Source: Arhodomonas sp052060015 (GTDB lineage: Bacteria > Pseudomonadota > Gammaproteobacteria > Nitrococcales > Nitrococcaceae). Taken from it: DNA of 64,000 bases. Position 1 is the stretch's first letter. Every line of letters starts with the position of its first letter. The DNA is taken from positions 124,001 to 188,000 of the forward strand of contig NZ_JBPODZ010000004.1 of assembly GCF_052060015.1 (NCBI RefSeq), given 5' to 3'. The position numbers and the translations under genes are program-made. The notes under the pieces are model-generated. The model did no database searches, was not told the DNA's origin, and saw only the letters and a list, made by a program, of their open reading frames with translations. Positions 42,230-51,783 of the stretch are shown here, one piece after another.

Positions 42230-42257
42230 TTGTACCGTAGTGACGGAGTGATTAAAC
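42230..42257 (+). promoter_or_regulatory. Candidate promoter of the pilG-chpC operon
   Basis: In the 168-bp gap between gshB and pilG, TTGTAC (42230-42235) and TTAAAC (42252-42257) are spaced 16 bp apart, with the only AT-rich sequence of the gap at the -10. They read toward pilG, about 75 bp before its GTG. This is a plausible sigma-70 promoter, judged by eye only. Confidence 0.4.
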
Positions 42258-42333
42258 TCAGGGCGGGTGGCGCGGTGGTCACGACGGCCGCAGAAAAAGG
42301 CAAAGCGGGGGCGCGTTTCCGCGAGGGGAGCCG

Positions 42334-42735
42334 GTGACTGAAAAGGACGAACAAGACCTGGCCGGTCTCAAGGTAATGGTCATCGACGACAGCAAGACCA
42401 TCCGGCGGACGGCGGAAACCCTCCTGCGCAAAGAAGGCTGCGAGGTGATCACCGCCACGGATGGTTTCGAGGCGCTGGCCCTGATTGCCGATCACCGGCC
42501 GGATATCATTTTCATCGACATCATGATGCCGCGGCTGGACGGCTATCAGACCTGCGCGCTGATCAAGAATAACGCCAGCTTCCGCCATACGCCCGTGATC
42601 ATGCTCTCGAGCAAGGACGGCCTGTTCGATCGGGCTCGGGGGCGGATCGTGGGCTCCGAGCAGTACCTCACCAAGCCGTTTACCCGCGACGAGCTGCTCG
42701 GGGCCATCCGTCGCCATCTCGCAAGGGCGGCCTGA
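42334..42735 (+). CDS. pilG: Twitching-motility response regulator PilG
   Basis: This single-domain CheY-like regulator of 133 residues has the acidic pocket D18-D19 (VIDDSKTIRR), phospho-acceptor D62 (IDIMMPRLDG) and the conserved lysine in QYLTKPF. It starts with GTG after GAGGGGAG. It is the first gene of the Chp cluster. PilG receives phosphate from ChpA and promotes pilus extension and surface-signalling outputs in Pseudomonas. Confidence 0.95.
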   Translation: MTEKDEQDLAGLKVMVIDDSKTIRRTAETLLRKEGCEVITATDGFEALALIADHRPDIIFIDIMMPRLDGYQTCALIKNNASFRHTPVIMLSSKDGLFDRARGRIVGSEQYLTKPFTRDELLGAIRRHLARAA

Positions 42736-42779
42736 GGGGGCGCTGGCGGGACGGGCTCTGCATCTGGGGGACTACGAAA

Positions 42780-43145
42780 ATGACTCGCATCCTGGTGGTG
42801 GACGATTCGCCGACGGAGACCCACGTCCTCAAGACCATGCTGGAGAAGCACGGCTATGAGGTCAGCATTGCCGAGGATGGCGACCAGGGCATGGCGCTGG
42901 CGCGCAGTGAGCGCCCGGCCGTCATCCTCATGGATATCGTCATGCCCGGAGTGAACGGATTCCAGGCCACCCGCAAGTTGTCCCGGGATCCGGAGACCTC
43001 GGATATCCCCATCGTCATCATCAGCACCAAGGATCAGGACACCGATCGGATCTGGGCCAAGCGGCAGGGTGCCCAGGAGTATATCTCCAAGCCCGTTACC
43101 GAGGACGAGCTGCTCGGCAAGATCGGCGCCGTTCTCAATGGCTGA
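42780..43145 (+). CDS. pilH: Twitching-motility response regulator PilH
   Basis: The 121-residue CheY-like protein has pocket residues D8-D9 (VVDDSPTE), phospho-acceptor D52 (LMDIVMPGVNG) and lysine in EYISKPV. It lies 44 bp after pilG. Its last codons overlap the pilI start by 8 bp. In Pseudomonas PilH dampens signalling and favours retraction. Confidence 0.95.
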   Translation: MTRILVVDDSPTETHVLKTMLEKHGYEVSIAEDGDQGMALARSERPAVILMDIVMPGVNGFQATRKLSRDPETSDIPIVIISTKDQDTDRIWAKRQGAQEYISKPVTEDELLGKIGAVLNG

Positions 43146-43698
43146 ACAGCCCGCGGCGGCCCTGGCGCCGTTCGCGGAGCTGCGGCGCCTGCAGCGCCTT
43201 GGCATCGAGCGGGGCGCGGAGCTCCCAACGGAGCAGGAGGCGCCGCAGCAGTGGGTGGGGATTGGTTTCCGGGCAGGCTCGCGTCGTTTCGTCGCCCCCC
43301 TTGATGAGGTCCATGAGGTACTGGATACGCCGCCGCTGACGCGGGTACCCCACGCCCAAGAGTGGCTGAAGGGGATCTCCAACATCCGTGGCACGCTGCT
43401 GCCCATCGTGGACCTCACCGCGTTCCTCGGTGTGGGGGCGGCCTCGGAGAGCCCGCTGGCCCGGGTGCTGGTGGTCAGCGAGGGCAACCTCCGGGCAGGG
43501 TTGCTGGTCGACGAGGTGCTCGGCATGCGCCACTTCGATACCGGCGAGCGCAAGGATGTGGGGAGCGGACAGGAAAAGGGATACGGTGGTGCATCGCCCT
43601 ATGTGACCGCCGTGTTCGAGCACGGAAACCATCGTTGGCCGGTATTCAGCATGGCGGCACTGGCCGCCGATCCGGCCTTTCTCAGGGCGTCGGCCTAG
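43138..43698 (+). CDS. pilI: CheW-like coupling protein PilI
   Basis: The product is 186 residues, starting at ATG 43138 inside the end of pilH. The CheW domain covers about residues 38-178: WVGIGFRAGSRRFVAPLDEV, then HAQEWLKGISNIRGTLLPIVDL, the CheW core. It couples the PilJ receptor to the ChpA kinase. It is followed after 44 bp by pilJ with its own strong ribosome site. Confidence 0.94.
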   Translation: MAEQPAAALAPFAELRRLQRLGIERGAELPTEQEAPQQWVGIGFRAGSRRFVAPLDEVHEVLDTPPLTRVPHAQEWLKGISNIRGTLLPIVDLTAFLGVGAASESPLARVLVVSEGNLRAGLLVDEVLGMRHFDTGERKDVGSGQEKGYGGASPYVTAVFEHGNHRWPVFSMAALAADPAFLRASA

Positions 43699-43742
43699 GA
43701 TATACGAGGATCGGCGAGTCTCGTCAGGAGGGGACAGGGCAT

Positions 43743-45791
43743 ATGGCTCAGGAGGACAAGCGGCAGCCATCCAGGGGGCTCCGGTGGATCGCGGATCTGC
43801 TGACGGTCATCTCGGTGGTGGCGATCATAGCCATGGTCGCCGCCTTCGCGATGGTGGCGCGCTACGGGAATATCGACCAGGGGTACGTGGCCCGCGCGGA
43901 CAGCGTCCGGGTGCAGTCGCAGAAGATCGCCAAGAACGCCTCGGAGGCGGCCAACGGCAAGACCGACGCGTTTGCCCTGCTCACCGAGGCCCGGGACCGG
44001 CTGCAGGGCAGTCTTGATGAGCTGGTAAACGGCGATGCGGGGGCCGGCATTCCGCCCACCTCGGAGACCTCGGCGGAGGCCGCCGCGGCGCTGGAGAAGG
44101 TGGTGCGTCCCTGGGAACAGATGCGCGGCGACGTCAACGCGATCCTCGAGCGCCGGGACATGGTTATCCAGGCGAACGTGATCGCCGAGCGCTTCCGGGC
44201 GGAGGTCCCGCGGATCCAAGAGGCGGCCTCGGCCCTATCCGCGTCCTTGGCGGAGGCGGGCAGCGCCCGGCAGGCGACGCTCGCCGCTGAGCTCGCCCTG
44301 CTCGCCGAGCAAGTCAGCCGCAACATCGGCGATATGGTCCGCGGTGGTTTCGGCAACGTGCGTGCCGCTGACCGTCTGCGCGCGGCCACGGATGGCTTCG
44401 AGAGCACCCTTGCGGAGCTCCGCGGTAGCCGCCTGCCCGCCGGCGTCGCGGGCCGAGAGGTCGCCGCCCTGGGCGAGCAGTTCGGTCCGGTCCGGGAAGA
44501 GGTGGATGCACTGCTCGAGCAGTCGCCGGAGCTCTTCCGGGTCCGTGACGCCGCCGACAATATCTTCACCCTCTCCGAGCAGTTGCTGGCCACCGGCGAG
44601 CGGCTCACCGGGATCTATCGAGGACTGGCCGCGGGCCGCTGGGTGCAGCCGTGGATGCCCTACGCCCTGGGCGCACTGGCGCTTCTTGCGCTGATCGCGC
44701 GTGGCATCGTCGCTTGGCGGATCAGCCGTGCGATCGTGGCCCGAGCCGAGGCCGAGCGCCAGCGGGTGGACGAGGCCAACCGCGAGAACCAGCAGGCCAT
44801 CCTCAATCTCCTCGACGAGATCGAGGACCTCAAGGAAGGCGATCTCACCGTGCAGGCGTCCGTCGGTGAGGAAATCACCGGCGCCATAGCCGACGCGTTC
44901 AACGACGCCACCGAGGAGCTGCGCCGACTGGTGACCACTATCAACCAGACCTCCGAGCAGGTGGCCTCGGCGGCGGAGCAGACCCAGACCCGTGCCATGG
45001 AGCTGGCCGAGGCCTCGGATCACCAGGCCCAGCAGATCACATCGGCATCGGCGGCGATCAACGAGATGGCCACGTCGGTGGATGAGGTCTCGCGCAACGC
45101 CCAGGAATCGGCCCGGGTGGCCCAGCAGTCCGTGGAGCTCGCCACACGTGGCGCGGAGACGGTGCAGCGGACCATCGAGCAGATGGACAGCATCCGCGAG
45201 CAGATCCAGGAGACCTCGAAGCGGATCAAGCGCCTCGGCGAATCCTCCCAGGAGATCGGCAATATCGTGGAGCTCATCAACGATATCGCCGATCAGACCA
45301 ACATCCTCGCACTCAACGCCTCCATCCAGGCGGCCATGGCCGGTGAGTCCGGGCGCGGCTTCGCGGTGGTCGCCGATGAGGTGCAGCGCCTCGCGGAGCG
45401 CTCCGGTAATGCCACCAAGCAGATCGAGGCGCTGGTCCGTACGATCCAGACGGACACCAACGAGGCCGTGATCTCCATGGAGCAGAGCACCGCCGGCGTG
45501 GTGGCCGGCGCCCGTCAGGCCGAGGAGGCCGGCGAGGCGCTGCGCGAGATCGAGGGCGTCTCCGAACAGCTCGCCGGCCTGATCCAGAGCATCTCCGAGG
45601 CCTCGCGCCAGCAGGCCCACGCCGCTGCCAATGTCTCGGACACCATGAATGTCATCCAGGAGATCACGTCCCAGACCTCCACGGGCACCACCGAGACCGC
45701 GAGCTCCATCGGCAATCTCGCCGAGCTGGCCAGCGATCTCCGGGCCTCCGTTGCCGGCTTTAAGCTCCCGGAAGGCGAGCCCGAGCGGTGA
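43743..45791 (+). CDS. pilJ: Methyl-accepting chemotaxis protein PilJ
   Basis: The receptor of the Chp system has 682 residues from ATG 43743, with AGGAGGGG upstream. It has a first membrane helix at about 19-41. A periplasmic Ala/Glu-rich helical sensor (about 42-298) with two PilJ-like modules comes next, then a second helix (about 300-322) and a HAMP-like segment. The signalling hairpin lies around 505-560 (NDIADQTNILALNASIQAAM, GRGFAVVADEVQRLAERS). The downstream gene is chpA, and no pilK methyltransferase gene lies between, unlike Pseudomonas. Confidence 0.95.
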   Translation: MAQEDKRQPSRGLRWIADLLTVISVVAIIAMVAAFAMVARYGNIDQGYVARADSVRVQSQKIAKNASEAANGKTDAFALLTEARDRLQGSLDELVNGDAGAGIPPTSETSAEAAAALEKVVRPWEQMRGDVNAILERRDMVIQANVIAERFRAEVPRIQEAASALSASLAEAGSARQATLAAELALLAEQVSRNIGDMVRGGFGNVRAADRLRAATDGFESTLAELRGSRLPAGVAGREVAALGEQFGPVREEVDALLEQSPELFRVRDAADNIFTLSEQLLATGERLTGIYRGLAAGRWVQPWMPYALGALALLALIARGIVAWRISRAIVARAEAERQRVDEANRENQQAILNLLDEIEDLKEGDLTVQASVGEEITGAIADAFNDATEELRRLVTTINQTSEQVASAAEQTQTRAMELAEASDHQAQQITSASAAINEMATSVDEVSRNAQESARVAQQSVELATRGAETVQRTIEQMDSIREQIQETSKRIKRLGESSQEIGNIVELINDIADQTNILALNASIQAAMAGESGRGFAVVADEVQRLAERSGNATKQIEALVRTIQTDTNEAVISMEQSTAGVVAGARQAEEAGEALREIEGVSEQLAGLIQSISEASRQQAHAAANVSDTMNVIQEITSQTSTGTTETASSIGNLAELASDLRASVAGFKLPEGEPER

Positions 45792-45858
45792 GTCCCGCGG
45801 GTGACCCCGGGGCTAGCCCGGGCGGTGCAGCGACCTTGCCATGATGCGGGAGACAGGC

Positions 45859-48800
45859 ATGGATTACAGCGTGCTCGGCTGGGTGAGCGGAGAGCTGGAC
45901 GACACCCTCCGCCAGGCCGCGGAGGCGCTGGAGCGCTTTGCCGAGGAAGGTGGCGAGGGCTCGGAGGCAACGGATTGCGCGGGCTTCCTCCATCAGGCGG
46001 CAGGCACGCTGCGCATGCTGGAGCTGGAGGGCCTGGCACGGCTTGCCGGCGAGATGGAGGAACTCGCCGGGGCGCTCGCCGCGGGTGACCCCGCCGATGC
46101 CGATGCCGCCAACGAGCGGCTCATGGGCGGCATCCTGCGGCTGCGCAACCACCTGGAAGCGCTCACGGCGGGGACACCGGTGAGCCCCCTGCCGTTGGCG
46201 GCCCTGATCAACGAGCTACGCGCAGCAAGGGGGGCCGAGTCGTTACCGCAAGGCGCCTTTTTCGCCCCCGATCTCGCCGCGGTGGCGAAGCGTCCCGACG
46301 ATCCCGGACGAGACGGCACCGACCGTCGCCCGGAGGTGGTGGCCCGTGCACGGCTGTTGTTCCAGCGCGGGTTGCTGGAGCTGCTCCGTGGGCAGGATGT
46401 CGGGGCCGCCCTGGCGCGGATGAGCGAGGCCGTTGAGCGCATGGATCGCGCCGCGCCCGATATATACGAGGCGGCGCCCTGGTGGGTGGGGGCGGCGCTG
46501 CTGGAGGCGGTCTCCGCGGGGCAGCTGGACCCCGGAGCGCGACGGACACGCGCGTTGCTCTCCCGGCTCGAGCGGGAGATGAAGCGGGTCGCCGATGGCA
46601 TGGCCGGTGATGGACCAGACCAGCAGCTGCTTCGTGACTTCCTGCATGCCCTAGCCGGCGTCGACAGTGGCGGCGGCCCGCGGTTGACCGCCGTTCGCGA
46701 AACCTATCGGCTCGATACCCTGGCCGGCGAGTCGGCGGATTCCGGCGATGAAATACCCGGCGAGGGTGCCGACATCGGCGCCTTCCGGACCGTGGCGACG
46801 GTCCTTCGCGAGGACGTAGCGGCCATCAAGGACAGCCTCGATCTCCACGTCCGCGCTGCGGATGCCGACGAAGACCGACTCCGTGAGGCGGCGCGGAGTA
46901 TGGAGCGGGTGAGCGACACCCTGGGCGTGCTCGGACTGGAGGCAGCCAGGACGACGTTGCGCGAACAGGCGGGCATCCTCTCCGGCGGAGCGGCGGATGA
47001 GGGCGCGATCATGGCCGCCGCCGAGGCGCTGCTCTACGTGGAGACCGAACTGGCACGCTTCGGCCGCGGTGGTGCCGGGAACGCCGAGGATCATGCGCGC
47101 AGCGCCTTCGAGGAGGAATATCACTCCATCCAGACCCAGGCCCTGGACGAGGCCATACGTGAGATGGAGCAGATCCAGGCCCTGGTCTCCCGAGCCTTGG
47201 AATCCCCTGAGGGGACGGACGACACGGAAATCGTGCAACGCTTCCGTGGCATCCAGGGCGTGGGCCGGGTACTGGATCTGGAGCGTTTCGCCACCCTTGC
47301 GGGCCGCGCGGGCGCAGCCGCGCGTGTGGTACTGCAGGCCGCGCGGGCGGGTAACGACGAATCCCAGGATGAGATGGCCGACGCCATCACGAGCCTCGAG
47401 TATTACCTCGAGGCCTTGCGGGACGGGCGTCGTGAGGTCGATCGTATCCTGGATGTCGCCGAGTCGGTACTGGATCGCCTGGCCCCGGAAGACAACGCTG
47501 AGGCCGCAGCGCCGCCGACACCCGCCTTGAGCGTGGTGCCGACGGACGGGGACGCCGGGGCCGGAGAGGGCTCGGTGGAAGGCGACCTCAAGGAGCCCGA
47601 GACCGATGAACCCGGGCCTCCCCCCCTCGAGCTCCTGCCTGACGACGAAGCCGTGGCCGCTGACACCCAGGTGCCGGAGGAGCGCCCGGCGAAGGAGGCA
47701 CCGGCGCCGTCGGTTTCGGATACCGAAGGCGCGGAGGTGGCGACGCCCGAGTCGGCAACCCATTACGCCGCCAAGCGCGGTCCGGTGGACCTCGACGTGC
47801 CACTGCACTCCGAGGCCATGGACGAGGAAATCCTGGAGATCTTCCTCGAGGAGCTGGAGGAGGTCCTGCAGACCCTGGACGAGAGCTTCCCTCGCTGGTG
47901 TGCGGATCCGGACGACGAGGAGGCACTGGTCACCACCCGGCGCATGTTTCACACGCTCAAGGGCAGCGGGCGACTTGCCGGCCTGCTGCTCCTCGGCGAG
48001 CTGGCCTGGTCGGCGGAAAACCTCCTCAATCGCATCCTCGACGGCAGCCGCGCCGCGGACGGGGCGGTGCGCGACATGGTCGACGAAACCATTGCGGTGG
48101 TCCGTGAGCTCGGCCGCCTCGCCGGCCAGGACCCTTCCTCGGTGCCCACCGAGCTCCGCGAAAAGGCCCGAACGCTCATGGCGCGCTCCGCCGGCCTCGC
48201 CGAGGGCGTCGCCGTTGCCGAAGAGGTGCCGCCGCCGGTCGCCACCGGCGAGGAGGAAGATCGCGGGGGCCCTGCAGACCGGCCCGCAGTGGAAGACCGC
48301 AGCGAGCCGGTGGCCGGGACGCTCCCGGCGCTGGATCCCACCCTGTACGACATATTCCGCCGCGAAAGCGAGGAGCACCTGGATCAAGTGGACAGCTGCC
48401 TGCGCCAGGCGCGGGAGTCCGGCTATCCCTGCCAGGCCAGCGAGGCGCTGGTACGTTCGCTGCACACCCTGACCGGCTCCGCCCGGATGTCCGGCGTGGA
48501 GCCCGTCGCGGAGCTCGGGCGAGCGATGGAAAACCTCGTCCGGGGCCGGCGCTCGGAGAGCCAGCTCCTCGATGCGGAGGATCAGCGCCTGCTCGCATCC
48601 GGGACGCAGGGCGTGCGAGAGCTCATCGAGGCCCTCGGCGGGGAGCGCAGGATCCCTCCGGGCACCGAGGGGCTCGTCGCCGCCATCACGGGCCGTATCG
48701 AGCGGGAAGCACGCGGACCGTCGCTCGAGGAGGTCAGCGATCGGCACCGGCTACTGCCCTTCGATTATGCGGTGGCGCGGCCGGAGCCCCGGGCCACCGC

Positions 48801-51300
48801 GATGCCGGGGCCGGAAGATGCCCTTGCCGCGACATCCGCCGAGCCCGCCGTCGGTATGCCCTACCCCACCGCTGCCGGCGAACCCGGCGGGACAGCCATG
48901 CCCACCGGTACGGAGGGGGCTACGGAAGAGGCGGCGGAGCCGGTAACAGCGCCTGCCTCCCCATCGGCTTCGGTGGATCCGGAGCTCGTCGAGATCTTCC
49001 TCGATGAGGCCGAGGACCTGTTGCAGACCATGGAGCGGACCCTCGGTGCCTGGGAAGCGGAAGGGGGTGGCCCGGAGCAGGCAGATACCCTCCACCGGGC
49101 CTTGCACACCTTCAAGGGTAGCGCCCGGTTGGCCGGCTTTCGCGTGCTCGGCGATTTCTGCCATGCCGCCGAGGAGGTGGTGGCGGCGGCGTCGGCGGGC
49201 AGGATCGCGACGGACATGCGTCTGCACGCGCTGCTGCGCGAGACCCTTGACGAGCTCACCGCGCTGGTCGAGCAGGCGGCGGGCGGCGTGGAGGCCGACC
49301 CGGACGCAGAGCTGCTGGCCCGGCTCGCCGATCCCGAGCACGCCCTGCCGGAACCCGCAGAGGCGGAAACGACCGCCGCGGAGCCGACTCCGCTGCCCGC
49401 CGAGCGCGGGGACAGCGGTGCGGAAGAGGCCGATGCCGGAGCGGGCGCTACGGCACCGCTGCGCAGCGATGTGGTCCGGGTTCGGGCGGAGGTCCTCGAC
49501 GAGCTGGTCAATCACGCCGGCGAGGTCAACATCTACCGGGCCCGCCTGGACCAGCAAACCGGAGCGGTGGGCTTTAACCTCCAGGAGCTCGATGCAACCG
49601 TGGCCCGTGTGCGCCAGCAGCTGCGCGCCCTGGAGATCGAGACGGAGAGCCATATCCGCTACGGTTTCCAGCGGGACGCGGAGAGCGAGCCGACGGATAC
49701 CGAAGACGCCGAGTTCGATCCGCTGGAGCTGGATCGGTTCAGCCGCATGCAGGAGCTATCGCGGGCGCTGTCGGAGAGCGTTAACGACCTGGCCAGCATC
49801 CAGGGGACGCTGGACGGGCTCAACCGCGAGAGTGAGACGCTGCTGCTGCAGCAGTCGCGGGTCAACACCGAGCTCCAAGAGGGGCTCATGCGGTTGCGCA
49901 TGGTCCCCTTTGCCAATCTCATCCCGCGACTGCGGCGCATTATCCGCCAGGCGGCGAAGGAGCTGGGGCGCGAGGTCGAACTGGAGGTGCGCGGCGGTGA
50001 GGGCGAGATGGACCGCAGCGTCCTCGAGCGCATGGTCCCGCCGTTGGAGCACATGCTGCGCAACGCCGTGGCCCATGGCATCGAGCCCCCGGGCAAACGC
50101 CGGGAGGCGGGTAAGCCGGAGGCGGGGACCATCCGTATCGAGGTCCTTCGCGAGGGCGCCGATGTGGTGCTCCGCCTGTCCGACGACGGCGCCGGCCTGA
50201 ACCTTGAGGCCATCGCGGAGCGGGCCATCGAGCGCGGTCTGATGCGCGCCGATGCGGATCTGACCGAGCGCGAAATCATGCAGTTCGTGCTGGAGCCCGG
50301 CTTCAGCACCGCCTCCCGGATCACCCAGGTCGCGGGGCGCGGCGTGGGGCTGGACGTCGCCAACACCGAAATCCGCCAGCTCGGCGGCAGCCTGGAGCTG
50401 GATTCCACTGAGGGGCAAGGCACGCGCTTTACCGTGCGCCTGCCCTTCACGCTGGCGCTCAACCAGGGCTTGCTTTGTGAGGCTGGTGACGAGCTCTATG
50501 CGATCCCGCTGTCGAGCATCATCGGCGTGGTGCGTGCCGAGCGCTCGTTCCTCGAACGCGCGCTGTACAGCGATTCGCCCACCTACTACGAGTATGCGGG
50601 CAACCAGTATGAGGTGGTGAGCCTGACGGGCCTGCTCGGTGCCGGCCAGCCGGCCCTGGAGGAGGGCCGGGCCCTGGCGCCGCTGGTACTGGTCCGTGCC
50701 GGTGAGCACAGTGTCGCGCTGCACGTGGACGGGCTGCTGGGCAGCCGGGATATCGTGGTGAAGTCTCCGGGGCCGCAGATCAGCGGGATCCCGGGGCTGT
50801 TCGGCGCCACCATCCTCGCCGACGGCAGCGTGGTGCTGATCGTCGACGTCGGCGCGCTGATGCGCCACCGCGGACGCTTCCAGGAGGCGGCTGGGTCCGA
50901 AGAGCCGGCGGCGACCCAGCGCGAAGCGCCGGTGGTCATGGTGGTCGACGACTCCATCACCATGCGCAAGGTGGCCACGCGCTTGCTCGAGCGCAACGGC
51001 ATGGAGGTGGTGACCGCGAAGGACGGCCTCGACGCCGTCGCCCGGATGCAGGAGCGGCTGCCGGATGTGGTGCTGCTGGATATTGAGATGCCACGCATGG
51101 ACGGCTACGAGCTGGCGGCGCACATGCGCAACCAGTCCGAGACCCGGGAGACACCCATCATCATGATCACCTCGCGCAGTGGCGAGAAGCATCGCGAGCG
51201 GGCGATGGACCTGGGGGTGGACCGTTACCTCGGCAAGCCCTATCAGGAAACAGAGCTCCTGGAGGCGATTCAGGAGCTGCTCGGCGAGGAGACCGCCTGA
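45859..51300 (+). CDS. chpA: Hybrid chemotaxis histidine kinase ChpA
   Basis: This very large CheA-type kinase has 1813 residues from ATG 45859 (GGGAG 7 bases upstream); an ATG 18 bp earlier has no ribosome site. Phosphotransfer modules: atypical H45 (LHQAAGTLRML), then H698 (HTLKGSGRLAG), H869 (HTLTGSARMSG) and H1083 (HTFKGSARLAG). The modules are separated by acidic Pro/Ala linkers. An intervening Hpt-like domain near 460 has lost its histidine (RFRGIQGVGRVL). The HATPase N box is around N1402-H1406 (LRNAVAHGIEPPGKR), followed by a CheW-like domain and a receiver domain with D1741 (LLDIEMPRMDGYE). It relays PilJ signals to PilG/PilH. Confidence 0.95.
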   Translation: MDYSVLGWVSGELDDTLRQAAEALERFAEEGGEGSEATDCAGFLHQAAGTLRMLELEGLARLAGEMEELAGALAAGDPADADAANERLMGGILRLRNHLEALTAGTPVSPLPLAALINELRAARGAESLPQGAFFAPDLAAVAKRPDDPGRDGTDRRPEVVARARLLFQRGLLELLRGQDVGAALARMSEAVERMDRAAPDIYEAAPWWVGAALLEAVSAGQLDPGARRTRALLSRLEREMKRVADGMAGDGPDQQLLRDFLHALAGVDSGGGPRLTAVRETYRLDTLAGESADSGDEIPGEGADIGAFRTVATVLREDVAAIKDSLDLHVRAADADEDRLREAARSMERVSDTLGVLGLEAARTTLREQAGILSGGAADEGAIMAAAEALLYVETELARFGRGGAGNAEDHARSAFEEEYHSIQTQALDEAIREMEQIQALVSRALESPEGTDDTEIVQRFRGIQGVGRVLDLERFATLAGRAGAAARVVLQAARAGNDESQDEMADAITSLEYYLEALRDGRREVDRILDVAESVLDRLAPEDNAEAAAPPTPALSVVPTDGDAGAGEGSVEGDLKEPETDEPGPPPLELLPDDEAVAADTQVPEERPAKEAPAPSVSDTEGAEVATPESATHYAAKRGPVDLDVPLHSEAMDEEILEIFLEELEEVLQTLDESFPRWCADPDDEEALVTTRRMFHTLKGSGRLAGLLLLGELAWSAENLLNRILDGSRAADGAVRDMVDETIAVVRELGRLAGQDPSSVPTELREKARTLMARSAGLAEGVAVAEEVPPPVATGEEEDRGGPADRPAVEDRSEPVAGTLPALDPTLYDIFRRESEEHLDQVDSCLRQARESGYPCQASEALVRSLHTLTGSARMSGVEPVAELGRAMENLVRGRRSESQLLDAEDQRLLASGTQGVRELIEALGGERRIPPGTEGLVAAITGRIEREARGPSLEEVSDRHRLLPFDYAVARPEPRATAMPGPEDALAATSAEPAVGMPYPTAAGEPGGTAMPTGTEGATEEAAEPVTAPASPSASVDPELVEIFLDEAEDLLQTMERTLGAWEAEGGGPEQADTLHRALHTFKGSARLAGFRVLGDFCHAAEEVVAAASAGRIATDMRLHALLRETLDELTALVEQAAGGVEADPDAELLARLADPEHALPEPAEAETTAAEPTPLPAERGDSGAEEADAGAGATAPLRSDVVRVRAEVLDELVNHAGEVNIYRARLDQQTGAVGFNLQELDATVARVRQQLRALEIETESHIRYGFQRDAESEPTDTEDAEFDPLELDRFSRMQELSRALSESVNDLASIQGTLDGLNRESETLLLQQSRVNTELQEGLMRLRMVPFANLIPRLRRIIRQAAKELGREVELEVRGGEGEMDRSVLERMVPPLEHMLRNAVAHGIEPPGKRREAGKPEAGTIRIEVLREGADVVLRLSDDGAGLNLEAIAERAIERGLMRADADLTEREIMQFVLEPGFSTASRITQVAGRGVGLDVANTEIRQLGGSLELDSTEGQGTRFTVRLPFTLALNQGLLCEAGDELYAIPLSSIIGVVRAERSFLERALYSDSPTYYEYAGNQYEVVSLTGLLGAGQPALEEGRALAPLVLVRAGEHSVALHVDGLLGSRDIVVKSPGPQISGIPGLFGATILADGSVVLIVDVGALMRHRGRFQEAAGSEEPAATQREAPVVMVVDDSITMRKVATRLLERNGMEVVTAKDGLDAVARMQERLPDVVLLDIEMPRMDGYELAAHMRNQSETRETPIIMITSRSGEKHRERAMDLGVDRYLGKPYQETELLEAIQELLGEETA

Positions 51301-51330
51301 CGGCGGCTTTCATCGGGACCGGGAGGGATA

Positions 51331-51783
51331 GTGGCGGAAGCGGATACGATTCGTTGCCTGATGGTGCCGGTTGGCGAAGGGCGCTGGCTGGTGCCGGGCG
51401 CCCTGGTCGCGGAGGTCATCGACTACCGTGAGCCTGGCGAGGCCCCGGCGGATGCACCGCCCTGGCTAGCCGGGCTCGTCGCCTGGCGAGGCCGTCAGAT
51501 CCCCACCCTCCGGCCGGAGGTGTTGGCGGGCGAGGCGCCGTCCGCCGGCGGTGAGGCTCGGTTGCTGGTGCTCAAGGCGGTGACTGGCCGTTTGGCCGAG
51601 ACACACTATGCCCTCGTCGCCGCGGGTATCCCCCGCCTGGTGAACATCACCGCCGATACCCTGGCCGCCGCCGGGGACGCAGGCGAGCTGCTGGTGCCCG
51701 TGCTCGCCACCGGTGAGGCCGCTTCCCTGCCGCGGCTCGACCGCATCGAGGAGGCGCTGGCAGGGGCCTCAGCCGCCGTCTGA
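51331..51783 (+). CDS. chpC: CheW-like protein ChpC
   Basis: This 150-residue CheW-like protein starts at GTG 51331 after GGGAGGG. It has IRCLMVPVGEGRWLVPGALV at the start and PPWLAGLVAWRGRQIPTL in the middle, a shorter and more diverged domain than PilI. Position after chpA matches ChpC of Pseudomonas, where it links extra inputs to the kinase. No chpB methylesterase gene lies between. Its last 15 bp overlap the end of the convergent rsmE. Confidence 0.85.
   Translation: MAEADTIRCLMVPVGEGRWLVPGALVAEVIDYREPGEAPADAPPWLAGLVAWRGRQIPTLRPEVLAGEAPSAGGEARLLVLKAVTGRLAETHYALVAAGIPRLVNITADTLAAAGDAGELLVPVLATGEAASLPRLDRIEEALAGASAAV

Noticed and set aside
46651..48747. Long minus-strand frame (about 700 codons) opposite chpA
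   Set aside because: It is an antisense shadow of the Hpt region, with low-complexity composition, no ribosome site and no family match.
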